Source: Planctomycetota bacterium (GTDB lineage Bacteria; Planctomycetota; Planctomycetia; Gemmatales; Gemmataceae). Taken from it: a DNA stretch of 53,987 nucleotides. The stretch covers positions 1 to 53,987 of the forward strand of contig QWOS01000015.1 of the NCBI GenBank assembly GCA_003669555.1, given 5' to 3'. The notes under the pieces are model-generated. The model ran no database searches. It was not told the origin of the DNA and saw nothing but the letters and a program-made list of their open reading frames with translations. The position numbers and the translations under genes are program-made. Shown here one piece after another: positions 9,269 to 17,827 of this stretch (position 1 is its first letter; every line of letters begins with the position of its first letter).

Positions 9269-10435
9269 TCAGATCATACCCAGCAACACTTCGGTCACCA
9301 GTTGGTCGAGACGCTCGTAGGGTAGCTTGCGCGCAGCCAGGGCGTTGGGGTCAAACGTCATATCCTTCAGCTTCTGGCCAGCCTCTTTCGAGAAGCGGGC
9401 AGTGAAGCCCTTCAACTGGGTGCTGGCGCCATGGACTTCTTTGAGGATGTCCTGGATCTCTTTGCACTCGTTGTAGCAACGCACCTTCTCCACCATGATC
9501 TTGTAGGTGCGCATGCTGCGGTCAACAAAGTCCCAGGGGTCGCACTCGGTACGGTATGGGTGGGCATCAAACCCGATGGTGCCTGCATACTTGTGGTCGA
9601 TCAGGAGCTTGGTGGTAAAAAATGCCTCCTTCACATCATCGGATCCGAAAGTGAGATCCTGGTCGAAACGGAGCGGCTTCTGTCCATTGAGATGGACATC
9701 AAAAAGCTTGCCGGCATCCAGGGCCTGGGCGAACTCGTGGTACGGGTTGAGCCCGGCCATCTTGATGTGCGCCGTCTCCGGGTTAATGCCCACCATTTCG
9801 GGGTGCTGCAAGGTGTGAATGAAAGCCAGCACACTGCCAACGGTGGGCAAGTAGAGGTCACCGCGGGGCTCGTTGGGCTTGGGCTCCATCGAGAATTTCA
9901 TGTTGTAGCCCTGCGACAGCACGTATTCGCAGAGGAAATTCAAGCTGTCCCGCAGCCAGCCTGAGGCGCTGATGGGATCCTTGCTGGCATCCACTTCCAC
10001 ACCTTCGCGGCCACCCCAGAAAACAAACACCCCAGCCCCCATCTCCGCTCCCAGATCGATGCAGTGCATCACTTTCTGGGTAGCGAAGAGGCGCACGGCC
10101 GGGTCGGTGGAAGTGAACGCGCCGTCTTTGAAAACCGGGTGATAGAAGGTGTTGGTGGTAGCCATGGTGGCTTTGATGCCAGTGTCTGACATCACTTTCT
10201 TCAGGTCGCGGACAATCTCGTCACGCTGCTTGGCCGAGGCCCCGAACGGGATGATGTCGTTGTCGTGGAACTCGTAACCGTAGCAGTTGCGCTGGGCGAG
10301 ACCCTTGACGCAATCAACAGCGGAGATTTCTGATCGTGTGGCGTCACCGAATGGGTCGCGTCCGCGGTTTTGCAGGCACCATACACCAAATGCGAACTTG
10401 TCTTCCTTGGTGGGGGCCAGATTCAGGGAGGGCAT
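9269..10435 (-). CDS. xylA: Xylose isomerase
   Basis: A 388-aa TIM-barrel isomerase converting D-xylose to D-xylulose, of the shorter actinobacterial-type class. Visible motifs: EFHDNDIIPFG with the catalytic His/Asp, VFWGGREG, FSMEPKPNEPRGD with metal ligand Glu and catalytic Lys, GINPETAHIKMAG with metal ligands Glu and His, FDQDLTFG with two metal Asp, and GFDAHPYRTE. One metal-ligand Asp of the usual FHIDLNGQ segment reads His here (FDVHLNGQ; codon 9692-9694). ATG 10435 is preferred to the in-frame TTG at 10441 because a GAGAGAG stretch lies about 8 bases upstream. No xylulokinase lies beside it. Confidence 0.92.
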   Translation of the reverse strand: MPSLNLAPTKEDKFAFGVWCLQNRGRDPFGDATRSEISAVDCVKGLAQRNCYGYEFHDNDIIPFGASAKQRDEIVRDLKKVMSDTGIKATMATTNTFYHPVFKDGAFTSTDPAVRLFATQKVMHCIDLGAEMGAGVFVFWGGREGVEVDASKDPISASGWLRDSLNFLCEYVLSQGYNMKFSMEPKPNEPRGDLYLPTVGSVLAFIHTLQHPEMVGINPETAHIKMAGLNPYHEFAQALDAGKLFDVHLNGQKPLRFDQDLTFGSDDVKEAFFTTKLLIDHKYAGTIGFDAHPYRTECDPWDFVDRSMRTYKIMVEKVRCYNECKEIQDILKEVHGASTQLKGFTARFSKEAGQKLKDMTFDPNALAARKLPYERLDQLVTEVLLGMI

Positions 10436-10487
10436 GGTCAATTCTCTCTCTTACGATGCCAAAAAAAAGAAACCGGGAAACACGAAA

Positions 10488-11018
10488 CTATCGCTTGGCT
10501 TCAGCCAAAGCTGCCATGAAGGTCTTCATGAAGGCCGGCAGATCATCTGGTTTGCGGCTGGTAATCACTTGCCCGTCACGCACCACCTCGGCGTCGACGT
10601 AGTTGGCGCCAGCGTTGATGACATCATCCTTGATGGCGAAGAAGCAGGTGGCTTTTTTCCCCTTCAGGGCATTGGTGGAACAAAGCATCCAGGGACCGTG
10701 GCAGATGGCCGCCAGCACCTTGCCCTGGTCAGCCATTGCCTGGGTAAAATGGATCATGCGTGGATTGCGGCGGAGAAAATCGGGCGCAAACCCGCCCGGA
10801 AGTATGACGCCGTCGAAATCTTCGGCCCGGGCCTGGTCGATGCTCATTTCAGCCTTGGCTGGGTAGCCCAGCTTGCTGGGATAGCTTTTGCCAGCTTCTG
10901 GGCCAACAAAGACAGACCGGACACCAGCCTCAAGAAGGCGGTAATGCGGGTACCAGACTTCCATCTCCTGGTACTGCTGCTCTACCAGAATCGCCACAGA
11001 AATACCGCTAAGGTTCAT
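10488..11018 (-). CDS. DJ-1/PfpI family protein (class I GATase-like)
   Basis: A 176-aa protein of the PfpI/YhbO group. GVILPGGFAPDFLRRN, then the nucleophile elbow AICHGPWML with Cys followed by His, and the C-terminal YVDAEVVRDGQVITSRKPDDLPAF are all typical. Homologues are described as glyoxalases/deglycases or intracellular peptidases that deal with glycation damage. The start at 11018 (MNLSGI) is chosen because an AAGGAAGCAGG ribosome-binding region precedes it; the upstream extension to 11051 looks non-native. It lies 53 bases upstream of xylA on the same strand. Confidence 0.88.
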   Translation of the reverse strand: MNLSGISVAILVEQQYQEMEVWYPHYRLLEAGVRSVFVGPEAGKSYPSKLGYPAKAEMSIDQARAEDFDGVILPGGFAPDFLRRNPRMIHFTQAMADQGKVLAAICHGPWMLCSTNALKGKKATCFFAIKDDVINAGANYVDAEVVRDGQVITSRKPDDLPAFMKTFMAALAEAKR

Positions 11019-11092
11019 CACAACCTGCTTCCTTGCCAATTCCCACCACACAGGTCAGCCACCATGAGCCTGCCCTATCCTATTACACTTGC

Positions 11093-12094
11093 CTATCCGG
11101 GGCCACCGTATGATTTTATGGTGCGGCCGATACCCTCGTCGAAACAGACCCGGGGCGCATAACCCAGTAACCGGCGAGCCTTGTCGATACTGAAGTCCAG
11201 GTTCAGGCCGAGAAATTTGACCCGTGCCTGGGTGAGCAAGGGGGGATTTTTGTCCCCGCGCTTGCGGGCTGCCGATTCCATCCAGCGGGCCAGGGGCATT
11301 GCCAGCCAGAGGGGAACCTTGAACCACCCGGGGCGGCGCACACCGAACCCATCCGCCACCTTCTCGATAAACCGTCGTTTGCTCACTGACTCGCCGTCTG
11401 TGATATTGAAAGCCTCGCCAATAGCCTTTGGGTTATCTAGTGCAAGCAGAATGGCGTCCACAAGATTGCCGACAAAAACGCAGTTCATCAATTGTTGACC
11501 ACTACCCAGGTACTTCACTTTCCCCTGGCGCAGGTTTTCCACCAGTTTGGGCAGGACGGTGCGGTCCCGCGGCCCGTAGATGAAACCGGGACGGAGCACA
11601 GTCACCGGCATTCCGTGGTCTTTTTGAAAGCTCAAAGCCAGTTTTTCGGACTCCACCTTGGATTGGGTGTAGCCATCCATGTGGGTCGCCGGCAAAGGTG
11701 TTGTTTCATCGGTGTTGTGGTGATGGCGAGCTTCATAGGTACCCAGACTACTCAGATGCACAAAGCGTTGCAGCAAGGGGCCTTGGGCCGCCTCCAGCAA
11801 ATGCCGCAAACCTTCCACATTAGCCTGGCGGTATTCCTCCAGTGGGCCCCAGTCGCCCACCTTTGCGGCGCAGTGGACCACCAGGTCCACCCCGCTGGCT
11901 GCGGCCCGCAGGGCTGCCGGGTGGGTAAGATCGCCCGGGATAATCTGGACGGCCAATCCCCGGGCCCAGGGCATAGTGGCCTGCGAATCGCGAACCAGGG
12001 CCCGGACAGTATCGCCACGGGCACACAGCGCTTCCACCACATGGCTGCCTACACAGCCAGTGGCTCCGGTGACCAGGACGGTTCGGGGTGGCAT
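11093..12094 (-). CDS. NAD-dependent epimerase/dehydratase (extended SDR, 3-beta-HSD-like)
   Basis: A 333-aa extended short-chain dehydrogenase. It has the N-terminal nucleotide loop VLVTGATGCVGSHV, the GDLTHP acidic motif, the active-site YTQSKVESEK (YxxxK) after SSLGTYEA, and RPGFIYGPRD as the substrate loop. The profile resembles the 3-beta-hydroxysteroid dehydrogenase / NAD-dependent epimerase branch; the substrate could be a nucleotide sugar, sterol or terpenoid. ATG 12094 is chosen because GGAGAAGAGAG lies just upstream. It is divergently arranged with bamA across a ~360-base intergenic region. Confidence 0.9.
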   Translation of the reverse strand: MPPRTVLVTGATGCVGSHVVEALCARGDTVRALVRDSQATMPWARGLAVQIIPGDLTHPAALRAAASGVDLVVHCAAKVGDWGPLEEYRQANVEGLRHLLEAAQGPLLQRFVHLSSLGTYEARHHHNTDETTPLPATHMDGYTQSKVESEKLALSFQKDHGMPVTVLRPGFIYGPRDRTVLPKLVENLRQGKVKYLGSGQQLMNCVFVGNLVDAILLALDNPKAIGEAFNITDGESVSKRRFIEKVADGFGVRRPGWFKVPLWLAMPLARWMESAARKRGDKNPPLLTQARVKFLGLNLDFSIDKARRLLGYAPRVCFDEGIGRTIKSYGGPG

Positions 12095-12456
12095 GGTCTC
12101 TCTTCTCCAACAGTGAAAGGCATTCAATCGGAATCACGCCACGCCGCCAATCCCGGGAAGGCGGGGTGGGGCCGGTTCGGCCAGCAATCGTATCCTGAAA
12201 CTCATACTGCATGTTCGCAGGAGCCCGTTCTGGTGCAAGGTCCGGACAACCGGGCAGCCAATCCACGGCTGTCTGGCTGCCCTAATAACTGGAACCGGGC
12301 CGGCTCAGGTGGAACCCCCTGGGATTTTTATGACTGATTATGGGTTTTTTCCGGTGTTTTCTTCAAGGTTCTGGTTGTGGCCTTGACATGCACACCATTC
12401 GCTTCCTATTCACCCGCCCACCTCGGACGGGAACCGTCGAGGAACAGGAAGCATGC
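12095..12456. promoter_or_regulatory. Divergent intergenic region, candidate bamA promoter
   Basis: No convincing gene lies between the epimerase and bamA. A perfect TTGACA occurs at 12383-12388. About 17-18 bases later comes only a poor -10 match around 12406-12412, some 50 bases before the chosen bamA start. The region should hold promoters for both genes, but only the -35 box is persuasive. Confidence 0.3.
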
Positions 12457-14982
12457 ATGGCAGTCTTCAGGCTAGGAAGCACAGGGAAGGGCACCCGACC
12501 GGGCACACAAAGTGTCTCCCGGTCAGGTTGCGGGATGGCGCGGCGCGCCGCCTTGGCCTGGCTGCTGGCAGCCACTGGGGCAGCAGTAGCCCAACCGCCG
12601 CCACTGCCACCCACTGTGATGGAGAGGCCTGCCACCCGACCGCCCGAATCTGGGCCGGAACGGGCACCGGCCCCCAAACCGCTGACTACCCCGTCCGCCC
12701 GCGCTCTCGAACCGCGAGTTACTGGTGCGGCACCAACGCGCACCATGGTGGGAGATGTGGTGGTGCAGGGTAACCGACATATCCCCACGCAATCGATTCA
12801 GAACCAGTTGCAGACACGCGCAGGCGAAATCTTCTCCAAGCATGTTGTGGAAGAAGATGTGCGCCGGCTGATGGCCACCAAGCAGTTTGCCAGCGTCGAC
12901 CCGCGTCTGGAAAACATGCCCGATGGCAAAGTCAGCGTCTATTTCCTGATTCGCGACTATCCCTCGGTGATCCAGGCGGTGGAGTACCGTGGTGCCAAGC
13001 ATCTGAAGGATGAGGAGCTATCCACCCTCACCATGATCAGCCGTGGCAAGCCCATGAGTCCGGTTGCCAATAAGCTGGCTTGTCAGGCCATTGTTCGGCG
13101 CTATCAGGATTCAGGCCGGCCATTTGCCAGCTGCGAACTCCTCAAAGGTGGTGAGGCGGGTGACACCGAGGTGATTTTCAATATCACCGAGGGCCCGATT
13201 GTCCGGGTGCAGGGTGTGGCCTTTGAGGGGCAAACTTTCGTGACCGGGCCGGTGCTGAAGACGCATGTGCAATCGAGCAAAGCAATTCTGGGGTCCTTTG
13301 GCGGCAAATACAATTCAGGCCTGGCTGACAACGATGCCATGAAGCTGGAAGAGTATTATCGCTCGCATGGATTTCTCGATGTGAAGGTGAGCCGCGAACT
13401 GCGTTACACTAGCGATGGCAAGGCGGTGGATCTGGTTTTCCATGTCAGCGAAGGGGTTCGTTACACCATCCATGGGGCTCCCCAGGTGGTGAATGCCAAG
13501 AGTGTGCCTTCCGAGCAGCTCGAGCAACTCTCCAAAGTGAAAGCTGGAGACTTCTTCAGTGAGGCGCGCATCAATGCTGACAAGCGGGCCATCGAAGACT
13601 ACATCGGTTACATGGGGCGAGAGGCCCGCGTGGTGCCACAGCCTGTTTATGTCCAGGAGGCTCCCGGCCTGGTGAGACTGCAATACGAAGTGGCGGAGCG
13701 ACAACCCGCCCGGGTGGGGCAGGTCATGGTGGTGGGCAATGAGCGCACCAAACAGAATGTGATTCTGCGTCAAGTACCACTTTTCCCCGGCCAGGTGCTC
13801 ACTTATCCCGACCTGCGGGCCGCCGAGCGCAACCTTGCCCGGCTGAACATCTTCGAAGCGAGTGAGACCGCGCACCCCACGGTAACAGTTCTGGATCCGG
13901 AAAACGAAAGTGAATACAAGGATTTGTTGGTGCAGGTGCAGGAAACCACGACAGGAAGCCTGCTGTTTGGTGTGGGCGTGAACTCGGACGCGGGCCTGAA
14001 CGGCTCCATCGTGCTCAACGAGCGCAACTTCGACATCACCCGCATGCCCACCAGCTTCGATGACCTGATCGCCGGCAATGCCTTCCGTGGTGGTGGGCAG
14101 GAGTTCCGTGCCGAGGCGGTGCCTGGCACCCAGTTGCAACGCTATAGCGTGAGCTGGCGGGAGCCGTTCCTTTTTGACACGCAATGGAGTCTGGGGGCCA
14201 ACGCCTTCTACTTCACCCGGGCCTACAACGAATACGAGGAAAACCGTTACGGTGGCCGTGTCTCCCTGGGTCGCAGGCTGAACAAGTTCTGGTCGTTCAA
14301 TACCGCGGTGCGCGCCGAGAATGTCGGTGTGTTCAATGTGCAGCCCTGGGAGCCGGAGGAGTACACCTCGGTGGAGGGTTACAACTTCCAGGTTGGCACC
14401 CGGGCCGGACTGGTACGTGACAGCCGCGACAGCCTGCTGCGCCCAACCGAGGGAAGCCTGCTGGATGTCGGATTCGAGCAGGTCTTTGGCAAATATGTCT
14501 TCCCTCTTTTCAATGCGGAGTTCAACAAGTACTTCACTACTTATGAGCGGGCTGATGGTTCAGGCCGTCATGTGCTCGCCATGCGCAGTCAGTTTTCCTG
14601 GGCTGGCGACAACACGCCTGTCTACGAAAAGTACTTCGCGGGTGGTTTCCGCTCCATGCGCGGTTTCCAGTACCGTGGTGTTGGCCCGACGCAAAACGGC
14701 TATATGACCGGTGGCGATTTCATGCTGCTCAATTCGATTGAGTACCAGATTCCTCTCATGGCCAACGACAACGCTTATCTGGTGGGCTTTGTGGATAGTG
14801 GCACGGTGGAACCGAACATGACGCAGATCGCCAGCTACCGTGTCTCGGCTGGTGTTGGTTTGCGCCTGGTGGTGCCAATGATGGGGCCGGTGCCTATCGC
14901 GCTTGACTTCGGTTTCCCGGTCGTCAAAGCCGATACGGACCGCACGCAGGTCTTCAACTTCTGGATGGGCTTCTTTCGCTGA
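12457..14982 (+). CDS. bamA: Omp85/BamA outer membrane protein assembly factor
   Basis: An 841-aa exported protein. After a positively charged start comes a signal peptide (RRAALAWLLAATGAAVA), a Pro-rich linker, several POTRA repeats (first at VVVQGNRHIPTQSI, last at VMVVGNERTKQNVI) and a C-terminal 16-strand-type D15 barrel. The barrel carries the essential L6 loop motif, here MRGFQYRGVGP. It would insert beta-barrel proteins into the outer membrane, showing that this planctomycete has a diderm envelope. ATG 12457 is preferred over upstream and downstream ATGs because AGGAA sits six bases before it. A strong terminator follows. No Skp or LpxD gene is adjacent, unlike in proteobacteria. Confidence 0.92.
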   Translation: MAVFRLGSTGKGTRPGTQSVSRSGCGMARRAALAWLLAATGAAVAQPPPLPPTVMERPATRPPESGPERAPAPKPLTTPSARALEPRVTGAAPTRTMVGDVVVQGNRHIPTQSIQNQLQTRAGEIFSKHVVEEDVRRLMATKQFASVDPRLENMPDGKVSVYFLIRDYPSVIQAVEYRGAKHLKDEELSTLTMISRGKPMSPVANKLACQAIVRRYQDSGRPFASCELLKGGEAGDTEVIFNITEGPIVRVQGVAFEGQTFVTGPVLKTHVQSSKAILGSFGGKYNSGLADNDAMKLEEYYRSHGFLDVKVSRELRYTSDGKAVDLVFHVSEGVRYTIHGAPQVVNAKSVPSEQLEQLSKVKAGDFFSEARINADKRAIEDYIGYMGREARVVPQPVYVQEAPGLVRLQYEVAERQPARVGQVMVVGNERTKQNVILRQVPLFPGQVLTYPDLRAAERNLARLNIFEASETAHPTVTVLDPENESEYKDLLVQVQETTTGSLLFGVGVNSDAGLNGSIVLNERNFDITRMPTSFDDLIAGNAFRGGGQEFRAEAVPGTQLQRYSVSWREPFLFDTQWSLGANAFYFTRAYNEYEENRYGGRVSLGRRLNKFWSFNTAVRAENVGVFNVQPWEPEEYTSVEGYNFQVGTRAGLVRDSRDSLLRPTEGSLLDVGFEQVFGKYVFPLFNAEFNKYFTTYERADGSGRHVLAMRSQFSWAGDNTPVYEKYFAGGFRSMRGFQYRGVGPTQNGYMTGGDFMLLNSIEYQIPLMANDNAYLVGFVDSGTVEPNMTQIASYRVSAGVGLRLVVPMMGPVPIALDFGFPVVKADTDRTQVFNFWMGFFR

Positions 14983-15013
14983 TCCGACGGTCAGAAACCA
15001 CGATAATCTCAAG

Positions 15014-15046
15014 CACCCGGCAACCCTTGCCGGGTGTGCGGGTTTT
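15014..15046 (+). terminator. Rho-independent terminator after bamA
   Basis: Perfect 10-bp stem CACCCGGCAA / TTGCCGGGTG with a 3-base loop, followed by GCGGGTTTT, 31 bases after the bamA stop. Confidence 0.75.
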
Positions 15047-15140
15047 ATGGCCTGAGGCAGCAATCTTCGGGCCGATCAGGGCCTGATCCAGCGACATGAC
15101 GTCAACCCGGGTGGGATGATTGCAGGGAGGGCCCACGCAC

Positions 15141-15353
15141 ATGTTCCATCGTCAATCGCTTTGTGGTCTTTCGTTGGGCCTGGCACTCACCCTGATGGCT
15201 GGGGTATTTCGACCGGGCGAGAAATCCACCGTGGTTCCGCCTTTAGAAGTCCGGGCCCCGGTCGAGGTGGCAATCAGTCCCCGGGAAAACCAGGGCGCCC
15301 CTGCGGTGACAACCGCCCGGGAAGGTTCGGAAACCCCAGGTTTGCTGCCTTGA
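15141..15353 (+). CDS. Small exported hypothetical protein
   Basis: A 70-aa product with a signal-peptide-like start (MFHRQSLCGLSLGLALTLMA) and a short Pro/Glu/Val-rich remainder with no recognised domain. Support for it being real: GGGAGGG lies nine bases before the ATG, and the hydrophobic core has signal-peptide form. Against: short length, no cysteine or fold signature, and an isolated position between the bamA terminator and a structured non-coding stretch. The frame also opens at 15120, without its own ribosome-binding site. Confidence 0.45.
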   Translation: MFHRQSLCGLSLGLALTLMAGVFRPGEKSTVVPPLEVRAPVEVAISPRENQGAPAVTTAREGSETPGLLP

Positions 15354-15753
15354 CTGATAGAAGTCGATGGCTGGAGACTGGTCTTTTTGGAAGGGTTTGT
15401 CCCGCCAGCAATCTCCGTCTCGCTGTTTGATTAAAACGCAGAAAATCCTGTCAATTGATGATTCCCCGGAGCACCCTCCGGGGCACTGGCGTTTGTGGGC
15501 GCCACCACACGGGTAGCTTCATCATTCCGGTTGCCGCGGGGATAGCTTTCAGAACGACGCGGGGTTTTCAGGGAATTGCAGGATTACTTTCCCGGGTGGC
15601 CCCACAGGGGTATCCCCATGGGGGACCTGATGAGTGGCTGGCGGAAGAAATATTTTTCCGTTTTTTGACTTCCCCGTTTTCACGCCTATTAAATGATCGT
15701 CCGCAAAAACAACTCACGATATTTGCGGTATCTCTTCCAATCAGGAGTTTTAG
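15354..15753. ncRNA. Gene-free stretch with stacked hairpins and a terminator; candidate structured RNA
   Basis: No credible ORF. Hairpins follow one another: CCCCGGAG/CTCCGGGG with a 4-base loop (15464-15483), TGGCG/CGCCA (15486-15503), a two-part stem CCCC-ACA-GGGG-TAT-CCCC-AT-GGGG (about 15601-15623), then a stem with T6 at 15642-15666. It ends some 90 bases before the fasciclin gene. It may be a small RNA, a leader attenuator of the fasciclin gene, or just the long 3' end of the upstream transcript. I do not recognise a known riboswitch class. Confidence 0.35.
15642..15666 (+). terminator. Terminator-like hairpin upstream of fasciclin gene
   Basis: CGGAAGAA pairs with TTTTTCCG (8 bp, one G-T wobble) across a 3-base loop and is followed by six T. 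No obvious gene ends just before it. Confidence 0.6.
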
Positions 15754-16248
15754 ATGCGTTTCATGTCTTTTGTAGCTTCCTTGGCTATTGCTGTCCTCTT
15801 CGTGCCCGCCATGCGCGCCGCTGACGAGAAGGACATTGTTGACACAGCTGTAGGCGCCGGTTCATTCAAGACGCTTGTTGCCGCGGTCAAGGCCGCCGAG
15901 CTGGTCGAAACCCTCAAGGGCGATGGCCCTTTCACCGTTTTTGCCCCCACCGACAAGGCTTTCGACAAGCTGGGCAAAGAGAAAATTGCGGAGTTGCTGA
16001 AAGACAAGAAGGCTCTTGCAGCAATCCTGACCTATCATGTTGTCTCCGGCAAGGTAATGGCCGAAGACGCCATCAAGCTGGACGGCAAGGCCGCCAAAAC
16101 TGTCAATGGCAAAGAAGTGAAAATTTCAGTGAAGGATGGTAAGGTCTACCTGAATGACAAGGCCGTGGTGGTCAAGGCTGACATCAAGTGCAGCAATGGC
16201 GTCATCCATGTCATCGACACCGTTATCCTGCCACCCAGCGACGAATGA
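15754..16248 (+). CDS. Secreted fasciclin (FAS1) domain protein
   Basis: 164 aa: a signal peptide ([19 protein letters not shown], cleavage after MRA) and a single FAS1 domain. The H1 motif is [14 protein letters not shown], the YH segment is LTYHVVSGK, and the H2-like end is [16 protein letters not shown]1 domains mediate adhesion or matrix binding; single-domain bacterial versions are common and usually extracellular. AGGAG lies seven bases before the ATG. The gene stands alone between two hairpin terminators. Confidence 0.93.
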   Translation: MRFMSFVASLAIAVLFVPAMRAADEKDIVDTAVGAGSFKTLVAAVKAAELVETLKGDGPFTVFAPTDKAFDKLGKEKIAELLKDKKALAAILTYHVVSGKVMAEDAIKLDGKAAKTVNGKEVKISVKDGKVYLNDKAVVVKADIKCSNGVIHVIDTVILPPSDE

Positions 16249-16273
16249 TTTCACCGGTTCTTCACGAACCCGC

Positions 16274-16306
16274 AAGGCCTGGAGTTCTTACTCCAGGCCT
16301 TCTGTG
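16274..16306 (+). terminator. Terminator after the fasciclin gene
   Basis: Perfect 11-bp stem AAGGCCTGGAG / CTCCAGGCCTT with a 6-base loop, 26 bases after the stop. The T-tract is short. It may also serve the minus strand, since it lies downstream of the convergent gene at 16483. Confidence 0.7.
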
Positions 16307-16482
16307 TTGATATTCAGCAGCATTGATTGGCCCATTTCCGGTTCAGAGCAAAGAGCCAGTAGAAAAATGACGGCTATTGAGTGTGAAAAATAGTTGAAGG
16401 TCCCTGCCGCTCAGTTTGCTTGTTTATCAACAGATCAAAACATAGGAAAATCAGACGGGCATGGGTAAATGCCCCTTACTGG

Positions 16483-17535
16483 TCATGGCTTTCCTGGCTG
16501 GTTGCCTTGAAGCATGTCCAGCAGCTTTTCTTCCAGCGTCAGGCGCAGGTTCAGGGTGTTTGGCTCTATGGCAAACCGGACCCTGTTCATGAACTCGCGG
16601 CAGGTTGCCTGTATCCGGTCCTCGAGATTTTGTTCAGGCGGTTTTTCAGGCAGCTTCTTCTGGTCTTTTTCTTTGCCGGTCTCTGCCTTCAGGGGCGGGA
16701 ATGCTTTTTTCTCCAGATAATCTTTCACCTGACGCACGCTGGCGTTGTCCTGGGAAGTGAGAAACGCAGTTCCCTCGAGTTTGTCAGTTATTTCCGCACC
16801 CACGGTCCAGGCGTCCAGCTTGTCGGCAAACTCCCGGGCGTCGTTATCCTTTTTTAGATAATCCCTGAAGGCTTTGGGAATGGTTCCCGCCAAATAGGCG
16901 CTTTCTTTTCCCTGCAGTTTTCCCAGGGCATCTCTTAGCTCTTTGCCGGGTCCATCCTTGAACCCGCCGCGCAAGCAACCGACCACATCCTTCTTGCGGT
17001 TAGCCAGGAAGACTGCCTTTTGCTTGCTGGAAATCCCCACATAGACCGGGCTGTCGGGCACGGGCAACACCCATAGGGTGAACTCGCCCTCCTGGATTTC
17101 TTTCACGGGGGCACCGCTTTCGTGCCCCTGGATTTTCAAAGCCTTGAGCAGGTTTTTCGCATGAAATTTGCCGCGCAGGGCCACTATGAAGTGCGGTTTG
17201 AAGTTCTTGACTACCTCCGGATCCCCGGTGGGCAATATTGGAAATACCGTACTGGCTATCAGCACCGAATCGATTTGGGTGAAGGGATTCAGCCCGGCAT
17301 TTTCGAGAAATCCCTGAACTGGGTCCTGGGTGGCAATGAGCGTTTTCAGCAGGCTATCCCAGCCCCGGCTTTTTATCAGAGAGGAATTCAGACACTGATT
17401 GGGGCGCGCAAAAGCAACAAATACGGCATCGGGTGGGATGAACGGGTCGATTTCGCTGGCTGGCGTTTTGCAGCAAGCCAATAGCAGCAGAATCAGGCGG
17501 CAAGCCAACCCTGAAAGCCCTTGAGCGCAACGCAT
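16483..17535 (-). CDS. Exported hypothetical protein, possibly a lipoprotein
   Basis: A 350-aa protein of unknown function. The N-terminus (CRLILLLLACCKTPAS) is a signal sequence with a possible lipobox LLAC. The mature part contains the phrase PFIPPDAVFVAFARPNQ, which recalls planctomycete proteins that summarise a 'value' domain (DUF3352-like), and a Lys/Glu/Pro-rich stretch (KEKDQKKLPEKPPEQN) near residue 300. No catalytic motif is seen. GAGGA lies five bases before the ATG. A perfect 11-bp inverted repeat sits in the immediate leader (17551-17579). Confidence 0.75.
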   Translation of the reverse strand: MRCAQGLSGLACRLILLLLACCKTPASEIDPFIPPDAVFVAFARPNQCLNSSLIKSRGWDSLLKTLIATQDPVQGFLENAGLNPFTQIDSVLIASTVFPILPTGDPEVVKNFKPHFIVALRGKFHAKNLLKALKIQGHESGAPVKEIQEGEFTLWVLPVPDSPVYVGISSKQKAVFLANRKKDVVGCLRGGFKDGPGKELRDALGKLQGKESAYLAGTIPKAFRDYLKKDNDAREFADKLDAWTVGAEITDKLEGTAFLTSQDNASVRQVKDYLEKKAFPPLKAETGKEKDQKKLPEKPPEQNLEDRIQATCREFMNRVRFAIEPNTLNLRLTLEEKLLDMLQGNQPGKP

Positions 17536-17550
17536 GGAAATCCTCTGCGC

Positions 17551-17579
17551 CCCAGCCTGATGGACCCAATCAGGCTGGG
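17551..17579. repeat. Perfect 11-bp inverted repeat in the leader of the 16483-17535 gene
   Basis: CCCAGCCTGAT at 17551-17561 and ATCAGGCTGGG at 17569-17579, separated by 7 bases, end 16 bases before the start codon. It could be an operator for a dimeric regulator or an mRNA hairpin just upstream of the ribosome-binding site. On the plus strand it is followed by only three T. Confidence 0.6.
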
Positions 17580-17771
17580 TTTCCTGGATGAATCATCTGG
17601 CAAGTCTGGCACCAACACCATCCAAACCGTTTCGCAGAAACCGTCTCCCAACCTCGCCGGGCTACCAGGCTGACAAACGGGACGGAGAGCAGGATTTTCG
17701 TGTCGGCAATGGTTTAGTACCTCATAGTACCATCCCGGCTCGATTGGATCTTTGTAGCCTGTGAAACAAAT

Positions 17772-17801
17772 CGGGCCCCGGGGAATCCTCCCCGGGGCCC
17801 G
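17772..17801 (-). terminator. Strong hairpin terminator after the amidotransferase-like gene
   Basis: Perfect 13-bp GC-rich stem CGGGCCCCGGGGA / TCCCCGGGGCCCG with a 4-base loop, 26 bases beyond the stop at 17828. On the minus strand it runs into ATTTGTTTC. Confidence 0.75.
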
Positions 17802-17827
17802 GCAAAATCAAGAGTGAGGGAACCCGG

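Noticed and set aside
15627-15634. CTGATGAG resembling a hammerhead ribozyme core
   Set aside because: No CGAAAC partner or matching stems I and III around it.
15455-15775. 106-codon ORF upstream of the fasciclin gene
   Set aside because: Runs through the hairpins and into the fasciclin start without a start signal.
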